Both the position numbers and the translations under genes were made by a program. 64,000 nt of DNA from Actinomycetes bacterium (GTDB lineage Bacteria > Actinomycetota > Acidimicrobiia > Acidimicrobiales > Palsa-688): NCBI GenBank assembly GCA_021787365.1, contig JAJYMB010000031.1, forward strand, positions 56,042 to 120,041, in the 5' to 3' direction. Shown piece by piece: positions 39,361-49,137 of the stretch. A model generated the notes under the pieces. The model made no database searches and had not been told where the DNA came from. It saw only the letters and a program-made list of their open reading frames with translations. Every line of letters begins with the position of its first letter. Positions within the stretch are counted from its first letter, which is position 1.

Positions 39361-39476
39361 AAAACCGACAGATGTGAAGTCGTCGTCGGCACATCTGTCA
39401 GTATTTGGCGCGAAAACGCGCAACTTTCCGACCGATGTGGCCTCCGCCGGCGCACATCGATCTGTTTTTTGCGCGT
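39361..39476. terminator. Double-hairpin element, copy C (putative bidirectional terminator)
   Basis: Hairpin 1: ACCGACAGATGT (39364-39375), 15-nt loop, ACATCTGTCAGT (39391-39402); on the minus strand the left arm ends in TTTT. Hairpin 2: CGATGTG (39433-39439), 13-nt loop, CACATCG (39453-39459), then ATCTGTTTTTT on the plus strand. This is the best-preserved copy, between convergent menH and menA. Confidence 0.78.
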
Positions 39477-39499
39477 TCCTCCTGGAGCCCAGGCCCGAG

Positions 39500-39548
39500 A
39501 GCGCCAGCCCGAGCTGGAGCGCCAGCCCGAACTAGAGCGCCAGCCCGA
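39500..39548. repeat. 18-bp tandem repeat (3 copies) over the menA stop codon
   Basis: AGCGCCAGCCCGA recurs at 39500, 39518 and 39536. The menA stop codon (39534-39532) lies between the second and third copies, so the array is half coding, half intergenic. Confidence 0.9.
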
Positions 39549-40470
39549 CGGCCAGCAGCAACCCCAGCGCCAGCTGGGCGCGCCCAGTGGCGCCCAGGGC
39601 CCGCACCAGAGAAGGCCCCTCGGCCCCACCGACCACGCTGCGTACCGGTGCCCATAACAGCGCCAGCGACGCCAGCCCTAGGAGCGCCCAGGGCCGCGTG
39701 AGGGCAGGTGGCACCACGAGGACGCCAGCCCCGAGGACACAGCCGCAGTAAACCCACCTCGTGCGGCGCGCGCCGAGGCGCACGGCCAGCGTCCGCTTCC
39801 CTGCGGCGGCGTCGCCGGCTATGTCCCGCAGGTTGTTGACAACGAGCAGGGCTACCGCCAGCAGGCCGACCGGCAGGGCGGCCAGCACTTCCAACCCGGT
39901 CACGCTATGGGTCTGCACGTACGCCGTACCGACCGTCGCCACGAGGCCGAAGAAGGCGAACACGAAGACCTCGCCCAAGCCCGCGTACCCGTAAGGCTTG
40001 GGCCCGCCCGTGTAAAACCAAGCCGCGGCCACGCACGCCAAGCCGATGGCCACGAGCCACCAGCCTGCGACGGCAGCCAGGGCCAGCCCGGCCATGCCGG
40101 CGGTGCCAAAAGCGAGGAGCGACGCCCCCTTCACCGCCCCCGGGCTCGCCAGCCCCGACGCCACCAGCCTGACCGGGCCGACCCGAGCCGTGTCAGTGCC
40201 CCTCACGCCATCGCTGTAGTCGTTGGCGTAGTTGACCCCCACCTGGAGCGACAGGGACACGACACCCGCCAGCAGAGCCCTCCACCAGATGGCGTGGCCG
40301 TACGCAACGGCGGCCCCGGTGCCCACGAGCACAGGGACGAGCGAGGCAGGAAGGGTCCTCGGCCGGGCGCCGGCCAGCCACGGGTGCTTCGGCACCGCGC
40401 CGTGGCCCGCACCCCGGCCCGGACCCTGGCCCGAAGTGGTTACCGGCTCGCCTCCCCGCTGCTTCACCAC
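39532..40470 (-). CDS. menA: 1,4-dihydroxy-2-naphthoate polyprenyltransferase
   Basis: MenA attaches the prenyl chain to DHNA in the membrane. The 312-residue UbiA-family protein shows the prenyl-diphosphate site NYANDYSDGVRGTD, a second Asp-rich site VNNLRDIAGDAAAGKRTLAV, and eight to nine membrane segments. The start is a GTG near 40470; a later GTG before PKHPWLAGARPRTLPAS is equally possible and would remove a low-complexity lead. Confidence 0.94.
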   Translation of the reverse strand: MVKQRGGEPVTTSGQGPGRGAGHGAVPKHPWLAGARPRTLPASLVPVLVGTGAAVAYGHAIWWRALLAGVVSLSLQVGVNYANDYSDGVRGTDTARVGPVRLVASGLASPGAVKGASLLAFGTAGMAGLALAAVAGWWLVAIGLACVAAAWFYTGGPKPYGYAGLGEVFVFAFFGLVATVGTAYVQTHSVTGLEVLAALPVGLLAVALLVVNNLRDIAGDAAAGKRTLAVRLGARRTRWVYCGCVLGAGVLVVPPALTRPWALLGLASLALLWAPVRSVVGGAEGPSLVRALGATGRAQLALGLLLAVGLAL

Positions 40471-40512
40471 GCCGGCGACGCTACAGCCAAACGTCCTCGA
40501 GCGAAGACGCTG

Positions 40513-40564
40513 GCTACGAGGGCCAGCTACGAGGGCCAGCTACGAGGGCCAGCTACGAGGGCGC
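40513..40564. repeat. 13-bp tandem repeat x4 between menA and menE
   Basis: GCTACGAGGGCCA occurs at 40513, 40526, 40539 and 40552, in the divergent menA/menE gap where promoters should be. The core GCTACGAGGGCC also occurs in each unit of the 43-bp array at 4675. Confidence 0.95.
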
Positions 40565-40656
40565 CTACGAGGCCTGGCCACGAGAACCCAAGAGGGAGCA
40601 CGCCGGCCACGGGCTAGCAGGCGCACCTTCGGCCCGACTGGCCCCAGACTGTCACC

Positions 40657-41796
40657 ATGGCCGAACTCGTCGCCCTCGACCTCCCCGGCGGCCCCGCCTT
40701 CGTAAGAGCCCTCAGTGAGGCATGGGAGCGCGGCCAGGCGGTCGCCCCGCTCGACCGCCGGCTCGGCGCGCCCGCCCGCCGGCGCCTCCTCGATGCCCTC
40801 CGCCCCAGTTGGGTCGTCGACGAGGAGGGACGCCACCCCTGCCAGGGCGCCCTCGAGACCCAAGACGGCGATGCCCTGGTCGTCGCTACGAGCGGCAGTA
40901 CCGGCGTACCCAAGGCGGCGGTGCTCACTCACACGGCCGTGGCCGCCTCCGCCCGCGCCACGTCTGCTCGCCTCGGGGTTCAACCTGGCCGCCACCGCTG
41001 GCTCGCCTGCTTGCCCCTCTCCCACATAGGCGGTCTGTCGGTGGTCACCCGGGCCCTCCTCACCGGCACGGACCTCGTGGTCCACGACGGCTTCGACGCA
41101 GACCGGGTCACAGCCGCCGCCGGGCCGGAAGTGCTCGTGTCCCTCGTACCGACGGCACTCGCCCGGGTTGGCGCCGGCCAGTTCGCGAAGGTGCTCCTAG
41201 GCGGCTCTGCCCCGCCGGCAGGCTTGCCAGCCAACGTGGTCACCACCTACGGGATGACCGAGACCGGGAGCGGGGTCGTCTATGACGGCGTGCCCCTCCC
41301 CGGCATGGAGGTGCGGCTCTCCTCCGCCGGCGAGGTCCTCCTGCGTGGCCCGATGCTGTTGCGCGCCTACCGGGACGGGACGGTGCCCCTGGACGAGGAC
41401 GGCTGGCTCGCCACGGGGGACGCCGGGCACTTCGATGCCAGCGGACGCCTCCAGGTGGACGGCCGCCTTTCCGACATGGTCGTTACGGGAGGGGAAAATG
41501 TGTGGCCCGCGGCGGTCGAACACGCCCTCCGCCACCACAAGGGCATTTCCGAAGTGGCCGTCTCCAGCCGACCGGACCCCGAGTGGGGGGAACGGCTCGT
41601 AGCCTGCGTCGTCCCCAGAGACCCCGCGTCGCCACCCGTGCTGGCCGACCTCCGCGCCCTCGTGAGCGAAGAACTCGCCCCGTTCGCAGCGCCCAAAGAG
41701 CTCGTGATCATGGACGAGCTCCCGAAGACCCCGAGCGGCAAGGTCCGCCGCGACGAACTGCGCCGGCGGCTATCCGCCCTGACCGCGAACCACTAA
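40657..41796 (+). CDS. menE: o-Succinylbenzoate-CoA ligase
   Basis: MenE activates o-succinylbenzoate with ATP and CoA. The 379-residue ANL-family enzyme has the P-loop-like VATSGSTGVPKAAVLTH, VVTTYGMTETGSGVVYDG, TGDAGHFDASGRLQVDGRLS and the catalytic Lys in KTPSGKVRRDEL. It is shorter than average because the N-terminal domain is compact. ATG 40657 has no clear Shine-Dalgarno sequence. Confidence 0.93.
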   Translation: MAELVALDLPGGPAFVRALSEAWERGQAVAPLDRRLGAPARRRLLDALRPSWVVDEEGRHPCQGALETQDGDALVVATSGSTGVPKAAVLTHTAVAASARATSARLGVQPGRHRWLACLPLSHIGGLSVVTRALLTGTDLVVHDGFDADRVTAAAGPEVLVSLVPTALARVGAGQFAKVLLGGSAPPAGLPANVVTTYGMTETGSGVVYDGVPLPGMEVRLSSAGEVLLRGPMLLRAYRDGTVPLDEDGWLATGDAGHFDASGRLQVDGRLSDMVVTGGENVWPAAVEHALRHHKGISEVAVSSRPDPEWGERLVACVVPRDPASPPVLADLRALVSEELAPFAAPKELVIMDELPKTPSGKVRRDELRRRLSALTANH

Positions 41797-41806
41797 CCGA
41801 CTAACG

Positions 41807-41854
41807 AACCCCTCATTTGGCCAACCCCTCATTTGGCCAACCCCTCATTTGGAG
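41807..41854. repeat. 16-bp tandem repeat x3 overlapping the flotillin stop
   Basis: AACCCCTCATTTGGCC occurs at 41807, 41823 and 41839. The flotillin stop codon (TGA, 41847-41845) is inside the rightmost copy. It separates convergent menE and the flotillin gene. Confidence 0.95.
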
Positions 41855-43002
41855 GCCGCCGGCCCCTGCGCGGGCGGCGCAGGCGGCGCGCCGAAGGGCA
41901 CGAGCGGTGCCGACACACCCCCGCCGAAATGGGTGCTGCCGTTGCGCACCACGTTCAATATGGAACTGGCCTGTGCGGCCAGGCCCGCGACGAGCTCGCC
42001 GAGGCCCTCGCTGCCGTTCAAGACCGTCACGTTGGCCTGGCGGAGCTCGCTCGCGACAGCGCCCAGGATTTGAGGCATCTGTTCCACGAGGAGCCGTTCG
42101 AGCACCAGCCCGCCCTGGGTAGCGGTGGCCTCGGCCTGCAGGCGGGTAGCGTCCGCCTGCGCCCGCGCCAGGGTGCGGGTCTTCTCGGCCTCGGCCTCGG
42201 CCGGCCGTACCACCTCCGAGACAAGCTGCTGGCGCCGCAGCTCCCCCTGAGCCTCGGCCACCTTGGCTTGCTCTGACAGCACCTCCTGCTGCGCCCTGGC
42301 TTGAGCCAGGGGCCCCGACTGGTTGGCGGTTTGCTGGGCCTGGTCGATCTGGGCCTGGTACTGGGCCTTGGCTACCGCCGTCTCTTGAAGGTACTGGGCC
42401 TGGTTGCGTTCGGACTCCTGCCTCGCCTTGGCAGCGGCCTGGTCTGCCTGCGCTTGAGCCACCTGGGCGACCTGGTTGACGGCCGCCACGTGGGGCTGGG
42501 AAAGCGCCCTTATGTAACCGGCCTGGCCGTCGTCGATCGACTCGATCTGGAACGAGTCCACCACCAGCCCGAGCTTTGCCATCTCGGGCTTGGACGCGCC
42601 AAGCACCTCCGAAGCCAGCTTCTGGCGCTCGCGGATGATCTCTTCGACGGTCATCGAGCCGACGATCGACCGCAGGTGGCCCGCGAAGATACGCCCCACC
42701 AACATGGGCATCGACTTCTGGTCGTCGAGGAACCTTCTGCCGGCGTTGGCTATCGACTCGTTGTCGTCACCGACCTTGAAGGCGATCACAGCTCTCACCT
42801 GGAGGGTGATCCCCTGCTGTGTCACGCAGGGCTCGGCGACCTCGGCCTCCTGCATGGCAAGAGCCAGGAACGAGATCTTGTTGCGGACGGGCAGAGCAAA
42901 GGCGCCGTGCCCAACAACTATACGGAACGGGGCCTCATCTCTATTTTTGCTCCCCGATATGAGCATCGCCGCGTTGGGCGCCGGAACGTGCCAACCGAGC
43001 AC
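41845..43002 (-). CDS. Flotillin-like SPFH-domain protein
   Basis: This 385-residue membrane-scaffold protein starts MLGWHVPAPNAAMLISGSK and has the SPFH core (CVTQQGITLQVRAVIAFKVG, GRIFAGHLRSIVGSMTVEE). A long Ala/Gln/Glu-rich coiled coil (about residues 190-310) and a Gly/Pro tail follow. Flotillins organise functional membrane microdomains. It lies 14 bp after an NfeD-like gene, its usual partner. Its stop codon lies in a 16-bp repeat. Confidence 0.9.
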   Translation of the reverse strand: MLGWHVPAPNAAMLISGSKNRDEAPFRIVVGHGAFALPVRNKISFLALAMQEAEVAEPCVTQQGITLQVRAVIAFKVGDDNESIANAGRRFLDDQKSMPMLVGRIFAGHLRSIVGSMTVEEIIRERQKLASEVLGASKPEMAKLGLVVDSFQIESIDDGQAGYIRALSQPHVAAVNQVAQVAQAQADQAAAKARQESERNQAQYLQETAVAKAQYQAQIDQAQQTANQSGPLAQARAQQEVLSEQAKVAEAQGELRRQQLVSEVVRPAEAEAEKTRTLARAQADATRLQAEATATQGGLVLERLLVEQMPQILGAVASELRQANVTVLNGSEGLGELVAGLAAQASSILNVVRNGSTHFGGGVSAPLVPFGAPPAPPAQGPAASK

Positions 43003-43016
43003 TGTGTCCCCTTTCT

Positions 43017-43232
43017 CTACAAAGGTGTCACCGACACCGACCTGGCGCCGAGGTCCGCTATCACGACTACCTCTGCCCCGGCGTCGATCTGCTCATCAGA
43101 GTACGCTATGTAGGCCTCGCTGCCTCCCCGGATGCGCACGACCACCTCGCCGGCCTTCGCTCCGCCCGGTATCGCAACGCTGACGTGGGCGGACTTGCCT
43201 ACGACGCTCTCGCGCTCGGTGTGGCTCGCCAT
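43017..43232 (-). CDS. Small NfeD-like OB-fold protein
   Basis: The 71-residue all-beta sequence (GKSAHVSVAIPGGAKAGEVV, EAYIAYSDEQIDAGAEVVVI) resembles the soluble OB domain of NfeD proteins, the common partners of flotillins. There is no membrane segment. ATG 43232 is chosen over the GTG one codon upstream. Assignment rests on weak sequence resemblance plus its position before the flotillin gene. Confidence 0.7.
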   Translation of the reverse strand: MASHTERESVVGKSAHVSVAIPGGAKAGEVVVRIRGGSEAYIAYSDEQIDAGAEVVVIADLGARSVSVTPL

Positions 43233-43269
43233 CACCTAGACAATATTGGCAAGCACCTAGCTTGGCCCC

Positions 43270-45330
<2,061 letters not shown>

Positions 45331-45345
45331 CCGCTGGCACCATCC

Positions 45346-46476
45346 TCACCCCGCTCGGGCCCGGCCAGTGCCTGACCCTGCCGGCTTCCTGCGTGTCTGG
45401 CCGAGGGACATCGCCGGCGCTACCGTCCTCGCCGGCGCTACTGCCCCCGCCGGCGCTACCGTCCTCGCCGGCGCTACTGCCCCCGCCGGCGCTACCGCCC
45501 CCGCCGGCGCTACTGTCCTCGCCGGCGCTTGTGGGTTCACGGGCACCTCCAGCTCCCACGCCAGGCTCCGGAGGAAAGCACGGAGCGTTCGCCGGGCCCG
45601 GCCCTCGAGCTCGGCCGGGCCAAGAGCGCTGCCAACTTCGTCTTGGTACCAGGTCCCCTCGACGCGCAGCTCACTTCGCTCGGCATCGAGCGCGTTGACA
45701 AAGAGGTCCGCTTCGAAGCGGCTCGACTTTTCACCTCGGGCCCCGAGCGCCCGCCAGGCGAGGAGGTAGCGGTCGCCAGCCGCCCCTTCCTCGCCGGCTC
45801 CCTGGCCAGCTGGCGCCAAGGTGGCCTCGACGGTCGGGCGTGCTCCGCGCTGCGGTCGCTCGCTCGCGGTCCCCCCGGCGCCTCCGCTGGCCCCGAAGAT
45901 AGCGGCTTTGGCGAGCCCGCCCAGGTGGCGCGCGCTGCGGGCCAAGGCCAGGCGGGCCTCCGTCGTGGACAACTCGACCTGGACCACGTCGGAAACGGCA
46001 ACCGATGCCCGGTGCAGCCGGTGGGAGTCGGCCGGTGCCGAGTAAGTGCCCGCTTCTATGGCCGCGTCACGTGACGCCATCTCGGCGAGGGTGGTCCTGG
46101 CCAGCAGGTCCCGCAACATGACCGTCGCCTCCGACCAGGTCTCGTGGAGAGGGCAGACCGCCTCCCAGCGGCACGGGCCCTCGCCCAGCGCGCACCGCTC
46201 GGCCCGGAGCGGGCCCTCGGCCGCTTCGACGACCTCGAGCACGGTGATCTCGCCGGGAGGACGGGTGAGGCGGTAACCGCCCTCCCGCCCAGACCTCGAG
46301 GTCGCCAGACCGGCCCGTACGAGGTCGGCCAGGACCTGGGAGGCAAAGGTCGTGGGCACGTTTGTGTCGGCCACTACCTCCCGGATCTTGCGGTTGCCGG
46401 CCTCGCCGAAGGCGCGTGCCAAGAAAATCGCGGAGCGCATCACGTAGTCGCCCCGCTTGGACAAGGTCATGTTCAT
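45346..46476 (-). CDS. Rrf2-family regulator with large C-terminal domain (paralog 1)
   Basis: Residues 1-~135 form an Rrf2 winged-helix regulator (LSKRGDYVMRSAIFLARAF, VPTTFASQVLADLVRAGLA) with three Cys in RCALGEGPCRWEAVCPLHET (C-x6-C-x5-C), like the Fe-S ligands of NsrR/IscR. Ordinary Rrf2 proteins stop near residue 150; this one has 376. The extra part contains FEADLFVNALDAERSELRVE and ends in a Pro/Ala repeat tail. The second copy at 49138-50139 shares the whole architecture. Signal and targets are unknown; NO or redox sensing through a cluster is the inference. Confidence 0.82.
   Translation of the reverse strand: MNMTLSKRGDYVMRSAIFLARAFGEAGNRKIREVVADTNVPTTFASQVLADLVRAGLATSRSGREGGYRLTRPPGEITVLEVVEAAEGPLRAERCALGEGPCRWEAVCPLHETWSEATVMLRDLLARTTLAEMASRDAAIEAGTYSAPADSHRLHRASVAVSDVVQVELSTTEARLALARSARHLGGLAKAAIFGASGGAGGTASERPQRGARPTVEATLAPAGQGAGEEGAAGDRYLLAWRALGARGEKSSRFEADLFVNALDAERSELRVEGTWYQDEVGSALGPAELEGRARRTLRAFLRSLAWELEVPVNPQAPARTVAPAGAVAPAGAVAPARTVAPAGAVAPARTVAPAMSLGQTRRKPAGSGTGRARAG
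45413..45532. repeat. 18-bp tandem repeat (~7 units) in the Rrf2 paralog 1 3' end
   Basis: Units starting GCCGGCGCTAC begin every 18 bp from 45413 to 45521, alternating two variants. They encode APAGAV and APARTV hexamers near the C-terminus. Confidence 0.95.
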
Positions 46477-46557
46477 GACTGCACGTCTACTCCCTAGCTC
46501 TGGGTGATGTTACTTACGCGGCGTAGCCTTTTCGGCGCCGCTGCTGGTGCCGGGCTG

Positions 46558-48057
46558 TCAGGAGCCCGCGCCGAGTGGCACCCTGGCCGCCACCACGGTG
46601 CCCGCGCCCGGAGCCGACTGCACTTCGAAGTCGCCGCCTAGCAGGCTCGCTCGCTCGGCCATGCCCATGAGGCCGAAGTGGCCCGAGCCGACCTGTTCGG
46701 CCCTGTCACGTTCGAAGCCGCGCCCGTCGTCTTTCACGGTGAGGCCGACGCTGTCGGGCGCGAAGTCCAGGGCCACCTCCAGGCGGTGGGCGCCGGCATG
46801 GTGGACCGCGTTGCGCACGGCCTCCTCGGCGATGCGGAAAACCCCCAGCTCCACATCACCAGCCAGCCGGGCCGCCGTGCCCGTGACCTCGAGGTCGGTG
46901 GCCAACGCCGCACATTCTTCTTCCGTCGCTGCCAGCAGGCTCGACAGGGCGGGGGCCAGGCCCAGCTGGTCGAGAGCCGGCGACCGCAAACCCCGGGCCA
47001 GATCCCGCAACCGCGTGGCCGCGTCGAGGGCTTGGAGCCTGCTCTCGTCCAGGTCCTTGGTGACAGCTTCGGGGACGCCGGGCGCCCCCGCGAGGCTCTC
47101 GAGCCGCCGGGCCAGGTGCAAGAAAAGCTGGAGAGGTTCGTCGTGCAGTTCGCGCGCCAGCCGGCGCCGCTGTTCCTCCTCCGCCCGCACCACGAACGCC
47201 GCGTGCAGCGACGCCCTCCGCCGCTTGCTCCGCTCCTCCGTGACGTCCTCGAAGATCACCTGCACCGAGCCGCCCTCCGAGCCGCCCTCCGAGCCGCCCA
47301 CCGCCGAGCCGCCCGCCGCCGAGCCGCCCACCGCCGAGCCGCCCACCGCCGATCCCCCGGCCCCCGATCCCCCGGCCCCCGAGCCGCCGACGTTATTGGG
47401 TAGCGGCACGACGCTGAGGCGGTAGTCGCGCCCGTCGGGCAGGACGAGCACCTGGCCCGACAGGGCCTCGATCGCCGTGCAGGCATTTACCAGGCTCGGG
47501 GCCGGCCGGCCGAGCAGGACGGGGCCGAACAATGCCGACGCCGCGGGGTTGGCGTCGCGGACCGTGCCTTGGTCGTCCAGGACCAAGATGGGCACGCTCG
47601 TCGTCTCGAAGAGGTGGCGGTAGCGCACCTCTGCCTCGAGACGTTCGCTCGTGGCCTGCTGGGCACGGCGGTGCGCGAGACGTTGCGCTTCGATCCGCTG
47701 GCCCACGAAGAGGGCGACGACGTCGACCAGGATGAGGTTGGCCGAGTCGGCCCCGATGTGGCCCTCGTCGTGGGGCAGCAGCAGGTCGGGCAACCACAAA
47801 AGGGTGGCCCACAGCCCAGTGGCGGCCGAGCCGGCCAGACCGTAGCGGAGCGCCGCGTAGCCGACCGGCACTACCAAGAGGGCCACCGGGATACCAGCGG
47901 GGAACACCCCCGTAGAGGTCGGGATGTTGAGGTCGACGGCCAGGTGGGCGGCCGCGATGACAACGACCATGGCCTGCACGGCCCAGAAAGGGGCCTCTCT
48001 CACCGGAGGGTGCAAGGCCCCTCGCAAGACCGTTACGAAGCCCGGCTCTTCACTCAT
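46558..48057 (-). CDS. Membrane sensor histidine kinase, NarX/DesK class
   Basis: The 499-residue kinase has about four membrane segments in the first ~115 residues, a PAS-like domain (YRHLFETTSVPILVLDDQG), a Gly/Ser repeat linker, a HisKA_3 dimerisation domain with RRLARELHDEPLQLFLHL (phosphoacceptor His) and an HATPase with EEAVRNAVHHAG and DDGRGF. ATG 48057 overlaps the stop of the response regulator gene. The ligand is unknown. Its placement between two Rrf2 regulators suggests a redox or nitrogen-oxide signal. Confidence 0.9.
   Translation of the reverse strand: MSEEPGFVTVLRGALHPPVREAPFWAVQAMVVVIAAAHLAVDLNIPTSTGVFPAGIPVALLVVPVGYAALRYGLAGSAATGLWATLLWLPDLLLPHDEGHIGADSANLILVDVVALFVGQRIEAQRLAHRRAQQATSERLEAEVRYRHLFETTSVPILVLDDQGTVRDANPAASALFGPVLLGRPAPSLVNACTAIEALSGQVLVLPDGRDYRLSVVPLPNNVGGSGAGGSGAGGSAVGGSAVGGSAAGGSAVGGSEGGSEGGSVQVIFEDVTEERSKRRRASLHAAFVVRAEEEQRRRLARELHDEPLQLFLHLARRLESLAGAPGVPEAVTKDLDESRLQALDAATRLRDLARGLRSPALDQLGLAPALSSLLAATEEECAALATDLEVTGTAARLAGDVELGVFRIAEEAVRNAVHHAGAHRLEVALDFAPDSVGLTVKDDGRGFERDRAEQVGSGHFGLMGMAERASLLGGDFEVQSAPGAGTVVAARVPLGAGS
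47268..47393. repeat. 12/15-bp tandem repeats in the kinase linker
   Basis: Two GAGCCGCCCTCC units, then four GAGCCGCCCRCCGCC units, then two GATCCCCCGGCCCCC units. They encode a flexible GGSEGGSAVGG-type linker between the PAS-like domain and the dimerisation helix, so array length sets linker length. Confidence 0.93.
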
Positions 48058-48685
48058 CTTGGCCCAGCACGCCGTGGCTGAGGGCGTAAAGAGCGGCTTC
48101 CGTCCTAGACGCGACACCGAGCTTGCCGAGCAGGCCCGACACGTAGCCCTCGACGGTCCGCACCCCGAGCCCGAGTTCGGCGGCAATGCGCTTGTTCGGC
48201 AGGCCACGGGCAACCAATGCGAGCACTTCGGCCTCCCGCGGGGTCAGGGCGGCCGGCTGTCGGGGCCGCTCGTTGCTCGGGCGCCGGGCGAGGCGGCGCG
48301 AAATGGCCCCGTCGAGCACGAACACCCCGCCGGCCGCCGCCCGCACGGCGTCGGCCAGTTCGTGCCCGGAGGCGGTCTTCAGCAGGTACCCGGCCACGCC
48401 GGTGTTGAGCGCTTCGTCCACAAATGCGATGTCGTCGTAGGCGCTCAAGATGACGACCCGCACGTCCGGCTCGCTTTCTGACGCCCAGCGGGCCAGCTCC
48501 AGGCCGCTCCGGCCCGGGAGGCTGACGTCGACCAGGGCGACATCGGGTCGGAGCCCCCCGAAGAGCTCCTCGGCTTCCTCGGCGCTACCGGCGGTGCCGA
48601 CCACGGAGAGGTCGGGCTCCTGGTCGAGCAGGCGGGAGGTGCCCTCACGGACGAGGGCGTGGTCGTCGACGATGACCAGCCGGAC
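48050..48685 (-). CDS. NarL/LuxR-type response regulator (start codon unresolved)
   Basis: The receiver domain begins VRLVIVDDHALVREG and carries DVSLPG with the phosphorylatable Asp and LLKTAS with the conserved Lys. The C-terminal LuxR HTH is LTPREAEVLALVARGLPNKR. There is no ATG, GTG or TTG in frame near the receiver start; the coordinate given is the first receiver codon (GTC). A GTG at 48696 would give MGAP then VRLVIVDD if the GGGGCCCC run had one more base. ATT at 48805 is the other near-cognate choice. The gene overlaps the kinase gene. Confidence 0.85.
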   Translation of the reverse strand, partial: VRLVIVDDHALVREGTSRLLDQEPDLSVVGTAGSAEEAEELFGGLRPDVALVDVSLPGRSGLELARWASESEPDVRVVILSAYDDIAFVDEALNTGVAGYLLKTASGHELADAVRAAAGGVFVLDGAISRRLARRPSNERPRQPAALTPREAEVLALVARGLPNKRIAAELGLGVRTVEGYVSGLLGKLGVASRTEAALYALSHGVLGQDE

Positions 48686-48811
48686 CGGGGCCCCACCTGT
48701 GCGTGCAAGTTGCGACCGAGGCTCTGCGGCTTGACCGTCGGGTGGGATCTCGGGGCCAGAAGCCGTAGCACCCCGGTACCGGGGAGGCGAGGCCGAGGCG
48801 ACAATTGTCTC

Positions 48812-49114
48812 GTGGCCGAACTGGTGCGGGTCGTGGTGACCGTCGTGGTGGCTGGCGCCCTCTTGGCCGTCGTCGCTTACATGCTCGTGGCCGTCATCCT
48901 GGTTGTCCGGGCCCTCCTCGCCGGCCCGCCTCCTGACCCCCTCCAAGACGAGCTCGACGCGTTCCTTGTCGGGGTGCTCGGCCCTCGCGACGGCGTTATC
49001 CCTGGCGCTCCGCACACTGGCCCGGGCCTCGGCTCCCGGTTCTTCCGCCGGCACGCCCGGAGGGCGCCTCGCCGCGAGTTGGCGGCTGGGCGCGCAGCCC
49101 GGCCACGTCCCTGA
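48812..49114 (+). CDS. Small single-span membrane protein, unknown
   Basis: This 100-residue product begins VAELVRVVVTVVVAGALLAV, continuing as one or two hydrophobic helices to about residue 35, then a polar Pro/Gly/Arg-rich tail. Codon usage is GC-biased at third positions, like the neighbours, which supports a real gene. The start GTG 48812 follows the palindrome ACAATTGT, with no Shine-Dalgarno sequence. It is divergent from the response regulator and converges on Rrf2 paralog 2. I do not recognise it. Confidence 0.5.
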   Translation: MAELVRVVVTVVVAGALLAVVAYMLVAVILVVRALLAGPPPDPLQDELDAFLVGVLGPRDGVIPGAPHTGPGLGSRFFRRHARRAPRRELAAGRAARPRP

Positions 49115-49137
49115 GCTGCCGCCCAGCTCGCCGTCGG

